DNA of 50,708 nt from a virus. A program made the position numbers and the translations under genes. Location of the stretch: the IMG/VR virus record IMGVR_UViG_3300021079_000013, positions 1-50,708 of that record; one strand, written 5' to 3'. A model generated the notes under the pieces. The model was not told the DNA's origin. It worked only from the letters and a program-made list of their open reading frames with translations, and did not search any database. Within the stretch, counting starts at the first letter, position 1; every line of letters begins with the position of its first letter. Of this stretch, positions 13,969 to 21,607 are shown piece after piece.

Positions 13969-14170
13969 AAGATTGTTCCTCCATGTGTTTTTTTATGTTT
14001 ATTAATATTTCTTCATCGGTTTTTCCTTCACAGAATAAATCATAGATACGTGAACTAATGTCATCTTCAAAGAATAACATATCGCTTTTCCCATAATAAC
14101 CTTTCAGATTATTATTTTCTAACGCGTTAATACAGTATTTTAGGTTGATTGTTCTTTTGTTGAATCCCAT
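13955..14170 (-). CDS. Hypothetical protein, 71 aa
   Basis: A small helical, acidic protein (MGFNKRTINLKYCINALENN...). The segment ISSRIYDLFCEGKTDEEILINI looks like a short helix-turn-helix pair, but no family is recognised. Second gene of the 14968 operon. Confidence 0.7.
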   Translation of the reverse strand: MGFNKRTINLKYCINALENNNLKGYYGKSDMLFFEDDISSRIYDLFCEGKTDEEILINIKKHMEEQSYEMY

Positions 14171-14188
14171 TGTATAATGATAAACAAA

Positions 14189-14968
14189 TTACTCTTCAGA
14201 GTCAAAGTTTTTTATCTTTTCTAAATTAACTATTTGAAATACATAAGCCATTATTTTTCTTTTCATTATAGGAATTAATGTCTCATTCATTGGAAAATGA
14301 TGTGATGTTTTCATTTCAAATATAGGAAATTCGTGGTGTTGTCCTGATTCTTTCCAAGTTGAATAGTTATCAATAATTTTAACCAAATTAATATCTTTAG
14401 GTTCATCATTGAATATCAATTTAAGGTGAGTCTTGTTATTAATATCATCACCTTTTACTTTTTTGATTTGATATTCCCACACATAAAGTTTGTTGTCATA
14501 TTTGTCATAAAAATATATATAACCAACTCCCCCTGATAAATTATGTTTGTTTTTTTTAAGGGAAACAGATAGTGAATCATATGCCATGTTCCAAATAGAT
14601 TTGGCCATGTTGAATGCATCAAATAATTTTCCACCAGAATATTTGATAGTTTTATCTAGTTCATGTTCTTCCTCAGAACTTAAGTCTCTTGGCTTTTTAG
14701 GATAAAGTTCTTTTAATAAAATTTCATCGTCACAAGATTCAAATACTTTATTTGTTAATAATAAAGTATTCTCTTTAACAATTGATTGTAGATTGGCAAG
14801 ATGCAATGATAGTTCAACAAAATCTGGATATATTTCCAGTTTGTCAAATCCTTTCTCACACTTCTGTAAGTAATCTAATAAAGTGTATTTGTTATATTCA
14901 AAATCAACTGGTTCTTTAAATAACCATTCAGGATTAAGTTTGAACGACATTTTCTTTTTTCTTCCCAT
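14189..14968 (-). CDS. Hypothetical protein, 259 aa, first gene of the sulfotransferase operon
   Basis: The protein starts MGRKKKMSFKLNPEWLFKEP, with LNPEWLFKEPVDFEYNKYTL as a conserved-looking N-terminal block, followed by a helical middle and a beta-rich C-terminus. No enzymatic motif is visible. The ATG lies only 4 nt after a -7 box (TATATTTG, 14973-14980), the position expected of a leaderless transcript. This fixes the start and gives the operon 14968-11180 its own host-type promoter. Confidence 0.8.
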   Translation of the reverse strand: MGRKKKMSFKLNPEWLFKEPVDFEYNKYTLLDYLQKCEKGFDKLEIYPDFVELSLHLANLQSIVKENTLLLTNKVFESCDDEILLKELYPKKPRDLSSEEEHELDKTIKYSGGKLFDAFNMAKSIWNMAYDSLSVSLKKNKHNLSGGVGYIYFYDKYDNKLYVWEYQIKKVKGDDINNKTHLKLIFNDEPKDINLVKIIDNYSTWKESGQHHEFPIFEMKTSHHFPMNETLIPIMKRKIMAYVFQIVNLEKIKNFDSEE

Positions 14969-14972
14969 ATTT

Positions 14973-15003
14973 CAAATATAATATTCTAATTGGTGTTAAT
15001 CAA
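14973..15003 (-). promoter_or_regulatory. Bacteroidetes-type promoter giving a leaderless mRNA for the 14968 operon
   Basis: Minus strand: TTG (15001-15003), 20-nt spacer, TATATTTG (14973-14980), then 4 nt to the ATG. The -33 box lies inside the last codons of the upstream gene. Confidence 0.75.
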
Positions 15004-16756
15004 TTCTGATGATATAAAATAATTTATCCTGAACATATATTTCATCAGCATTTCCATCATAACTACTTATTGTATGTCCATATCCATCAGCATCTATTAC
15101 TCCTTGAATAAAATCATCCTTATCAATGTAGTCCTCCCAATTTAATCCGAATGTTTCCATAAACTCTTCTGGGTCATCTCTTACATCTCTAACTAAATCA
15201 TCAATTTTTTCAGTAATTATTTCTTCTGGAAAGTCTCCTGAAGGATCTTCTTCTATATCGGTAATCTCACTTTCCATCTCATCAATTCTTTCCGTAAGCT
15301 CATCAATCTTTTCTTGTGTTTCATCATCATCTTCTCCTCCATCCATTTCATTCTCAAGTCTTTCTATTAATGTTTGAGTTTGTTTTATTCTGTCATTTAA
15401 TATATCAATTTCCTCATCTTGTTCATTAGATAACGCCCTATCTTCATCAGTAAAATAAGAGTCGGGATTATTTCTTACATCATCATCATAAACATCTTCA
15501 GCATAATCTGCGACTCTATCAGCATCAATATAATCTTTAGCAAAACCATTACTAAATCCGTTATATCCTATATCATCAATTAATTGGTCAACATAATCAT
15601 AACAACTACTTTGCATCTCATCCTCATTACCAACACCATACGTGTTACCATCTACATTACTATTAATAACCTCAAACTGAGTTAAGTCATAATGACTACC
15701 TACAGGAATAACATTATAAACATCTATCTTATTTTTATATTCTTCAACCTCATCTTCCAAATCACTTATTTCATTTAATAAATCTGTTCTAACTTCTTCA
15801 TCTGCATCATATTCTGTTTGTAGTCTTTCTATCTCATCTTTTAATCTTTGTATTTCAATCCTATCTTCATTTGTTAAAACTTCAACCTCATTATCATCAA
15901 CCAATTGGTTTAATAATGCATGAGCCTTTAATCCTTCCTCAGGACAATTTGGTCCTAATTCCCATTCACCTTCCGTTCTTCTTTCTTCTGCAGCTTCTTC
16001 TTTTTCTCTTAATATTGCTTGAGCTCTTAATCTATTTAATCTTTCATTTTCTTTTTTAGCTAATTCTTTATCTCTATAAATTTTAAGTTGTTCACTATAT
16101 TCTTGTTCTAAGTATGAATTAATATTCCCCATTATTTCATCATACTTTTCTTTACCTAAAATTGCCGGCAATATTTTAGTTTCATTATCCTGAGCATCAT
16201 AAACAATTACATTACCATCAAACTTTTTTAATACTGCAATTTTATATAACGGGTCACTAGTTGACTTTGTTTTATCTAATATATAAAATAATTTACCATC
16301 TTGATTGTATTGTTTGAATTGATGATCAGAATCTGCCGCAGTACACCATTTAGTTCCTTTACCATAATAACATGACGCATCATGAGTTAATGGATTAACG
16401 ATAAAAAATCTATCATCTTCATGAACAACATTACCTCCCTCAACTTTTCTAACTTCTCTCCTAGCCTTTTGTTCATAACTAATTAACGCATTAATTAACT
16501 CAACAATACTCTTATATCCATTAATATCAGTTATCGGTAGATTACTTGATATCTTATCAAAGGTTTTTAATGCCACGGATAATTTTGAAAGATTACTATC
16601 AAAATTTATTTCACCAATATTTTTACCAGCCCAATCCAAATATTTTTGAGGGATAGCATCAATAATTTTTTTCAAATTTTCAGGTGAAAACTTTTGAGTA
16701 AATTTAGATGTGAAATCATCAACTCTACTTTCTTGTATTATTTTTAAAAAATCCAT
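14996..16756 (-). CDS. Large acidic coiled-coil protein with G-x-GT-x-WCT motif
   Basis: This 586-aa protein starts MDFLKIIQESRVDDF, a possible capsid-targeting peptide (IQE). Around residue 133 is YYGKGTKWCTAADSDHQF, followed by the Y...GKLFYIL element. The same pattern is found in the protein at 30402-31718 and, from memory, in other phage proteins of unknown function. Residues about 225-345 and 430-510 are charged coiled coil, separated and followed by an Asp/Glu-rich globular part. A TATTTATC element sits 12 nt upstream. A packaged or scaffold-associated protein is possible; no enzyme is proposed. Confidence 0.7.
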   Translation of the reverse strand: MDFLKIIQESRVDDFTSKFTQKFSPENLKKIIDAIPQKYLDWAGKNIGEINFDSNLSKLSVALKTFDKISSNLPITDINGYKSIVELINALISYEQKARREVRKVEGGNVVHEDDRFFIVNPLTHDASCYYGKGTKWCTAADSDHQFKQYNQDGKLFYILDKTKSTSDPLYKIAVLKKFDGNVIVYDAQDNETKILPAILGKEKYDEIMGNINSYLEQEYSEQLKIYRDKELAKKENERLNRLRAQAILREKEEAAEERRTEGEWELGPNCPEEGLKAHALLNQLVDDNEVEVLTNEDRIEIQRLKDEIERLQTEYDADEEVRTDLLNEISDLEDEVEEYKNKIDVYNVIPVGSHYDLTQFEVINSNVDGNTYGVGNEDEMQSSCYDYVDQLIDDIGYNGFSNGFAKDYIDADRVADYAEDVYDDDVRNNPDSYFTDEDRALSNEQDEEIDILNDRIKQTQTLIERLENEMDGGEDDDETQEKIDELTERIDEMESEITDIEEDPSGDFPEEIITEKIDDLVRDVRDDPEEFMETFGLNWEDYIDKDDFIQGVIDADGYGHTISSYDGNADEIYVQDKLFYIIRID

Positions 16757-16768
16757 TAGTCTTTATTT

Positions 16769-16776
16769 GATAAATA
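16769..16776 (-). promoter_or_regulatory. TATTTATC element before the 14996-16756 gene
   Basis: Variant of the TATTTATA element, 12 nt before the start codon on the minus strand. Confidence 0.4.
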
Positions 16777-16808
16777 TGTTTTTAATCCTATATTTCGTTT
16801 AAAGATGA

Positions 16809-16816
16809 TATTTATT
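16809..16816 (+). promoter_or_regulatory. TATTTATT element before the MGCGCK gene
   Basis: Copy of the recurrent element 28 nt before ATG 16845; the longest spacing among the listed copies. Confidence 0.35.
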
Positions 16817-16844
16817 ACAATAAACTTATTAAAAATTAATTCAC

Positions 16845-17021
16845 ATGGGATGCGGATGCAAAAAAGGTAACGAAAGTCAACCACCGGTACAATCAAATGT
16901 TCAACAAGCAGCTCCTCCAAAGCCAAATGTTAACGAAGATGTTAAATCGGCAATCAAAAAAACAATTGAAAAGTATTATAATGTCGGTAAGACAAATACT
17001 AACGGTTGGGTTAAGGGATAA
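16845..17021 (+). CDS. Small 58-aa protein with MGCGCKK start
   Basis: ATG at 16845 and TAA at 17019-17021 give a 58-aa protein. It opens with Cys-containing MGCGCKKGNESQPPV, has a Pro/Gln/Asn-rich flexible middle and ends in a helix (SAIKKTIEKYYNV) and GWVKG. Similar MGCGC-starting mini-proteins occur in T4-like marine phages (from memory), with unknown function. It is bracketed by a TATTTATT element upstream and a 12-bp terminator downstream, which supports expression as a single unit. Confidence 0.7.
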   Translation: MGCGCKKGNESQPPVQSNVQQAAPPKPNVNEDVKSAIKKTIEKYYNVGKTNTNGWVKG

Positions 17022-17040
17022 TCAGATAAAAAACTTTTAA

Positions 17041-17071
17041 AAAAAGGGGCAAGAAATTTGTCCCTTTTTTT
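17041..17071 (+). terminator. Intrinsic terminator after the MGCGCK gene
   Basis: AAAAAGGGGCAA pairs with TTGTCCCTTTTT (12 bp, one G-T wobble) and is followed by TT. The next gene's TATTTATA element (17073-17080) begins immediately after the T-run. Confidence 0.85.
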
Positions 17072-17072
17072 G

Positions 17073-17080
17073 TATTTATA
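17073..17080 (+). promoter_or_regulatory. TATTTATA element before the 17085 gene
   Basis: TATTTATA, then four nt, then ATG 17085. It is fused to the upstream terminator T-run. Confidence 0.5.
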
Positions 17081-17084
17081 TGTT

Positions 17085-18065
17085 ATGGATATTCAAGATT
17101 TTATAGATGATTTTAATAATGGTGGAACTGACGCTAAAAATTATTTTAACGACTATGATACTTTTTTTAAAATCCTTGAAAAAAGAGGTCTAATGAATCA
17201 ATTAGATCCTAAAGGTTCAAACATTGGAGACCTTCAAAATGATTTATTAAGGTATTACTATAAAAATGACAAACCTACTTTTTATCATTGGCTTAATAAT
17301 ATTTTAGGTGATGTTGAAATTATTGATGGTGTCGCTTATTTAGTTTTATCTTCGCCAGGGGAACTATCTATTCTATTTTGTAACCATCGTAATGATATTT
17401 CCAGAGATACAATTGAATCTATATTAGATGGAGAACACGATTATGATTATTATTCTGATTTAACAGATGATGTTTATAGAGATGTTATTGAAGAATTAAC
17501 AAAAGAAAACATTCTTTATTTAAAAGAATATATTATTAAAACTTTAGATGGTAAAGAAATTGACCCTGAAACAAATGAATTAGAATTAATTGCATCAGAA
17601 CAAGGTCATTCAGAATATGTTGTTGTTAACCAAGAAAATATTGATAGAATATTTGATGATAAAGAAACAATGAATGAATTATTGTCAGGGGATTTACATG
17701 AATTGAAATCAGAATTATACAATATCTATTCAAACGCATATAATACTGCTTACAGTGATATGGTTTATAATGATATATGGTCTGAATTAGATGGTATTGT
17801 TGTTCCACATGGCGAATATATATCAATACCACACCCATACAAAGAAAATACTCAAGTTCAAAAATTTAAAATAAAAATTTGGAATTTTGATGACGCAATA
17901 TTAGAAATGATTAGTCCCAGTTCAAATTATTCTTTAGAATACTATGGTTCATTTTTAGGTAGTTATGCTGATGAAAATTCTTGTTTAAGTCCAAGAATTC
18001 ATGATTATCCCGACCATAGAAAAATTGACGCCAATATAAACGAATACTTCAAAGAATACATTTAA
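17085..18065 (+). CDS. Hypothetical acidic protein, 326 aa
   Basis: The start at 17085 (MDIQDFIDDFNNGG) is preferred, because the longer frame begins with TTG inside the terminator. The protein is very acidic (many Asp/Glu/Tyr), mostly helical, and has no visible catalytic motif. It precedes two metalloprotease-like genes with a 13-nt gap containing another TATTTATA, so the three may be co-expressed late. Function unknown. Confidence 0.75.
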   Translation: MDIQDFIDDFNNGGTDAKNYFNDYDTFFKILEKRGLMNQLDPKGSNIGDLQNDLLRYYYKNDKPTFYHWLNNILGDVEIIDGVAYLVLSSPGELSILFCNHRNDISRDTIESILDGEHDYDYYSDLTDDVYRDVIEELTKENILYLKEYIIKTLDGKEIDPETNELELIASEQGHSEYVVVNQENIDRIFDDKETMNELLSGDLHELKSELYNIYSNAYNTAYSDMVYNDIWSELDGIVVPHGEYISIPHPYKENTQVQKFKIKIWNFDDAILEMISPSSNYSLEYYGSFLGSYADENSCLSPRIHDYPDHRKIDANINEYFKEYI

Positions 18066-18067
18066 AG

Positions 18068-18075
18068 TATTTATA
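18068..18075 (+). promoter_or_regulatory. TATTTATA element before the 18079 gene
   Basis: TATTTATA ends 3 nt before ATG 18079 and overlaps the intergenic gap after the previous stop. Confidence 0.5.
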
Positions 18076-18078
18076 TTA

Positions 18079-18870
18079 ATGATTAATGAAATAACCATAA
18101 AAAAACTACTATTGGAATTGAGAGGTGAGTTACCCCCAAAGAAAGTCCCAAAGAATATTAGAAAGATATTAGACCAAATTGAATTGTTTGAGGTCTACCC
18201 AAGAATATTTGCATTGGTTATCAAAGATGATAAGTTAAGGGCAAGAGTCTTCTTAAGATACCAAGAGTTCTATGAGTCAGATTCAGACTCATTCAGAGGA
18301 CAAGGATTCAAGTGGAAGGATTATATTGATTTCTATAAAGAGAAGACTAAGAAGGACTATTTCTCTTACCATGAGGATTTTGCAGGTTATAATGTTCCTT
18401 GTGATACATTGGAATCTTGCATGACAAAAATCCCCGACCTTAACATATATGATATGATTATGTTTAGCGTCGTTGATACCATTCACAATGTTGTTGGTTC
18501 AGATAAATATTATCTTATCGGTATTGACCAAAGCGATGGTGAAGACCCATCATTAATATATCATGAAGTTGCCCACGGGTTATGGTTCTCCGATCCAATA
18601 TACAAAGCCAAGATGACCAGAGTTATTAATAACATGGATCCAAGAGTTAAACAACAGATGTTAAACAAAATTAGATCATACGGTTATGGTGATAATGTAT
18701 ATGATGATGAACTTCAAGCATATTTATCAACAGGACTTGGATCAGAAATGAGAGGGATTAGAAATATTAAACCTGAAATGATTAAGTTTAATGACGTTTT
18801 TGAAAGATATACCAAAAAAATTAAACCAAAAAGAATACCAATTGATTGGAGCACAGATTTAGATAAATAA
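18079..18870 (+). CDS. HExxH zinc metallopeptidase-like protein with possible capsid-targeting start
   Basis: This 263-aa protein contains YHEVAHGLWF near residue 160, the HExxH zinc site of metallopeptidases. It is followed about 46 residues later by an acidic helix (DDELQAYLSTG) whose Glu may be the third ligand. The N-terminus MINEITIKKLLLELRG ends in an LLE tripeptide, like other proteins here whose starts resemble the T4 capsid-targeting peptide. No signal peptide is present, so action in the virion or in the host cytoplasm is more likely than export. It is followed directly by a second HExxH protein (end touches start at 18870). Confidence 0.7.
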   Translation: MINEITIKKLLLELRGELPPKKVPKNIRKILDQIELFEVYPRIFALVIKDDKLRARVFLRYQEFYESDSDSFRGQGFKWKDYIDFYKEKTKKDYFSYHEDFAGYNVPCDTLESCMTKIPDLNIYDMIMFSVVDTIHNVVGSDKYYLIGIDQSDGEDPSLIYHEVAHGLWFSDPIYKAKMTRVINNMDPRVKQQMLNKIRSYGYGDNVYDDELQAYLSTGLGSEMRGIRNIKPEMIKFNDVFERYTKKIKPKRIPIDWSTDLDK

Positions 18871-19715
18871 TGAAATTCTTAAACATATTAAATACCGTTA
18901 TATCCGAACAAAAAAGATTTCAGTTTGACCCAGAAACTTATGCCAACCTAACAGCATTAACAGATAAACTCTGGTCAATAAGAAATAGAGAATTTAAAAA
19001 CAAAACAAAGGTTGACCAACTTCAATTCAAAACATCAGACGGATCAAATGGATTAGTTCAATTCTATATTAACCCAAGATATAAACACTTTGGTGAATTA
19101 GATACAAGACCAAAAGGTTCAAGAGACCCATTAGATTTAGTAATACAATTAAATCCAAAAAAATATGGTTCAAAGAAAAACTTATTCTTAACCATCTACC
19201 ACGAAATGCTCCACGCCACAGACCCATCACAATCCACAAAAATGAATATCAAGTTCCAATCAACTTATAACGATAAAAGTGATAAAGATTATTGGGGACA
19301 TAAAATTGAATTCAGGGCAATAACAAATGAATTTTTGGAAGCATTAGTTGGTGAATTTACAAGGAGATTTAACAGATTAAAAAATCCTGAGAACAAAAAA
19401 TATCTTCTTAAATCTTTAAATAATATAATAAACTACTTTGGAAAAAATGAGCCCTTATCAAAACTATCTTTAGATATACTTGATAGACTGAATGATGAAA
19501 ATATTTCTGATAATAAAATATCTAAAGTTATTTCAAATATTAGTATGGATTTTCCACAAACAACTGAATTACTCAGAAATAAAAAAGAACCTTACTTCCT
19601 AACTTATATTGAATTAATCAAAAAATATAATCCTAAAATGTGGCCGAGATTTCTGACCATGTTATATAACACAAAAGATGAAATTGAAACATTATTAAAT
19701 AAAGAAGGGATTTAA
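18870..19715 (+). CDS. SprT-like/HExxH zinc metallopeptidase-like protein with possible capsid-targeting start
   Basis: This 281-aa protein has YHEMLHATDPS near residue 111 (HExxH) and a downstream helix EFRAITNEFLEAL carrying candidate third-ligand glutamates. The N-terminus MKFLNILNTVISEQKRF is strikingly like that of the unrelated LRR protein at 30402-31718 (MKFTSLLKSVILEQSRF). This marks it as a shared leader rather than part of the protease fold. The HExxH core resembles SprT-like or phage-encoded minimal metallopeptidases, but the exact family is not fixed. It is convergent with the tail-fibre genes (4-nt overlap). Confidence 0.7.
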   Translation: MKFLNILNTVISEQKRFQFDPETYANLTALTDKLWSIRNREFKNKTKVDQLQFKTSDGSNGLVQFYINPRYKHFGELDTRPKGSRDPLDLVIQLNPKKYGSKKNLFLTIYHEMLHATDPSQSTKMNIKFQSTYNDKSDKDYWGHKIEFRAITNEFLEALVGEFTRRFNRLKNPENKKYLLKSLNNIINYFGKNEPLSKLSLDILDRLNDENISDNKISKVISNISMDFPQTTELLRNKKEPYFLTYIELIKKYNPKMWPRFLTMLYNTKDEIETLLNKEGI

Positions 19716-21607
19716 ATTAATCCCTTTTCTTTTGCCAATAATTCTAATTTATTTAACTTTTCTTCTTTAATATCAATTATATTTGATTGTTCTTTAATTG
19801 CTTCAATACACATAACAATAATATCTTGATATTTTACTTTTAACATATTTCCTTTTCCCTCGTTACCAAATACAACTTCAGGTAAAACAAATTCTAATTC
19901 TTGTGCAATAAATCCAATATCTTTAGTTCCTCCTTCAGGAAGACCAATATTTGAATTTTTCTTCCATACAAAACTTACACCTCTAATTTTACTAATTTTT
20001 TCAATCGCATGTGTAATTGGTTTAATATCCTTTTTTAATCTTTGATCAGAAGGACCTGCAGGTCCTGTTGCTCCAGGATCGCCGGTAAAACCTCCTGCTC
20101 CTGGTGACCCTGTCGCTCCACCTCCACCTTGAGAACCTTGAGCTCCTCCTGGTCCTGTTGGTCCTCCTGGTCCTTGGGCACCTTGTCCTCCACTTCCACC
20201 TTGTGAACCTTGGGCTCCAGTCGATCCACCTCCACCTTGAGAACCTTGTCCTCCTTGTGAACCTTGAGCTCCAGTCGCTCCACCTCCACCTTGTGAACCT
20301 TGTCCTCCTTGTGATCCTTGGGCTCCTGTTGATCCAGCACCCCCTTGAGCTCCTTGGTTTCCTTGTGATCCAACTGAACCTTGTGCTCCAACTGAACCTT
20401 GTGAACCTTGGCCTCCTTGAGCTCCTTGGGCTCCTGTCGATCCACCACCACCTTGTGAACCTTGTCCTCCTTGTGATCCTTGGGCTCCTGTCGCTCCACC
20501 ACCTCCTTGAGCTCCTTGGGCTCCTTGTCCACCTGTTGGTCCTGTAGGACCTGTAGTACCTTGGGCTCCTTGTCCACCTTGTGAACCTTGACCACCTTGA
20601 GCTCCTTGATTTCCTGTTGCACCACCACCGCCTTGAGCTCCTTGTGCCCCTTGTCCACCTGTTGGTCCTGTCGGACCTGTAGTACCTTGGGCTCCTTGTC
20701 CACCTTGTGAACCTTGTCCTCCTTGAGCTCCTTGATTTCCTGTTGCTCCACCACCGCCTTGAGCTCCTTGTGCCCCTTGTCCACCTGTTGGTCCTGTAGG
20801 ACCTTTAGTACCTTGGGCTCCTTGTCCACCTTGTGAACCTTGACCACCTTGAGCTCCTTGATTTCCTGTTGCACCACCACCGCCTTGGGCTCCTTGAGCA
20901 CCTTGACCACCTTGAGCTCCTTGATTTCCTGTTGCGCCACCACCGCCTTGGGCTCCTTGAGCACCTTGACCACCTTGAGCTCCTTGATTTCCTGTTGCGC
21001 CACCACCACCTGTAGTACCTTGTGAACCTTGTCCACCTTGAGCTCCTTGGTTACCTGTTGCTCCACCACCGCCTTTGGCTCCTTGCGCCCCTTGACCACC
21101 TTGAGCTCCTTGATTACCTGTCGCTCCACCACCGCCTTGGGCTCCTTGAGCACCTTGACCACCTTGAGCTCCTTGATTTCCTGTCGCTCCTTGAGATCCT
21201 TGTGCACCTTGTGCACCTTGACCACCTTGTGATCCTTGACCACCTTGTGATCCTTGGGCTCCTGTTGATGCTATAGTTCCTTGGGCTCCTTGTCCTCCTG
21301 TATTTCCTTGTGAACCTTGAGCCCCTTGAGCTCCTTGATTGCCTGTCGGACCTGTTGGTTGTAATGCTCCTTTCCATCCAGTACTATCAATTAAGGTTCC
21401 TGAATTATTAATTAAAGATGTTACTAATTTAAGATCTGCTCCACTAACTGCAAAAGTTGGTGAAGTAGTATTGAAAGTTAAATAAGTAGTTGCACCTCTT
21501 TTAAATTTAAGTGAACCAGACTCTATAACTAAGGTAGTTACAGTACTTGCTGTATCGCTAAAATCAATTGTTCCCGTTCCAGGTGTTATTAATATATTTT
21601 CAGGCAC
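19712..21607 (-). CDS. Collagen-like tail fibre with S74 chaperone (fibre 3)
   Basis: This 631-aa fibre has a unique beta-rich N-terminus (about residues 1-80, presumably attachment), a long Gly-X-Y collagen-like shaft (about 86-516) rich in GAQ, GSQ, GNQ, GGQ and GPT triplets, and a C-terminal intramolecular chaperone starting SDQRLKKDIKPI at residue 520. S74-family chaperones trimerise the fibre and then cut themselves off just before the Ser, using the Ser/Lys dyad in S-D-x-R-x-K, which is intact here. A coiled coil ends the protein (EEKLNKLELLAKEKG). The DNA is a tandem array of 9-bp-based repeats that creates long spurious frames. It overlaps the 21600 gene by 8 nt. Confidence 0.88.
   Translation of the reverse strand: MPENILITPGTGTIDFSDTASTVTTLVIESGSLKFKRGATTYLTFNTTSPTFAVSGADLKLVTSLINNSGTLIDSTGWKGALQPTGPTGNQGAQGAQGSQGNTGGQGAQGTIASTGAQGSQGGQGSQGGQGAQGAQGSQGATGNQGAQGGQGAQGAQGGGGATGNQGAQGGQGAQGAKGGGGATGNQGAQGGQGSQGTTGGGGATGNQGAQGGQGAQGAQGGGGATGNQGAQGGQGAQGAQGGGGATGNQGAQGGQGSQGGQGAQGTKGPTGPTGGQGAQGAQGGGGATGNQGAQGGQGSQGGQGAQGTTGPTGPTGGQGAQGAQGGGGATGNQGAQGGQGSQGGQGAQGTTGPTGPTGGQGAQGAQGGGGATGAQGSQGGQGSQGGGGSTGAQGAQGGQGSQGSVGAQGSVGSQGNQGAQGGAGSTGAQGSQGGQGSQGGGGATGAQGSQGGQGSQGGGGSTGAQGSQGGSGGQGAQGPGGPTGPGGAQGSQGGGGATGSPGAGGFTGDPGATGPAGPSDQRLKKDIKPITHAIEKISKIRGVSFVWKKNSNIGLPEGGTKDIGFIAQELEFVLPEVVFGNEGKGNMLKVKYQDIIVMCIEAIKEQSNIIDIKEEKLNKLELLAKEKGLI

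Noticed and set aside
20035-21377. Long alternative frames across the collagen fibre region (Lys/Glu/Val-rich, Leu/His-rich and Arg/Ser-rich translations).
   Set aside because: They are shadows of 9-bp-based Gly-X-Y repeats; composition is periodic low complexity and the S74 and N-terminal domains exist only in the main frame. The same applies to 21914-23463 and 24193-25365.
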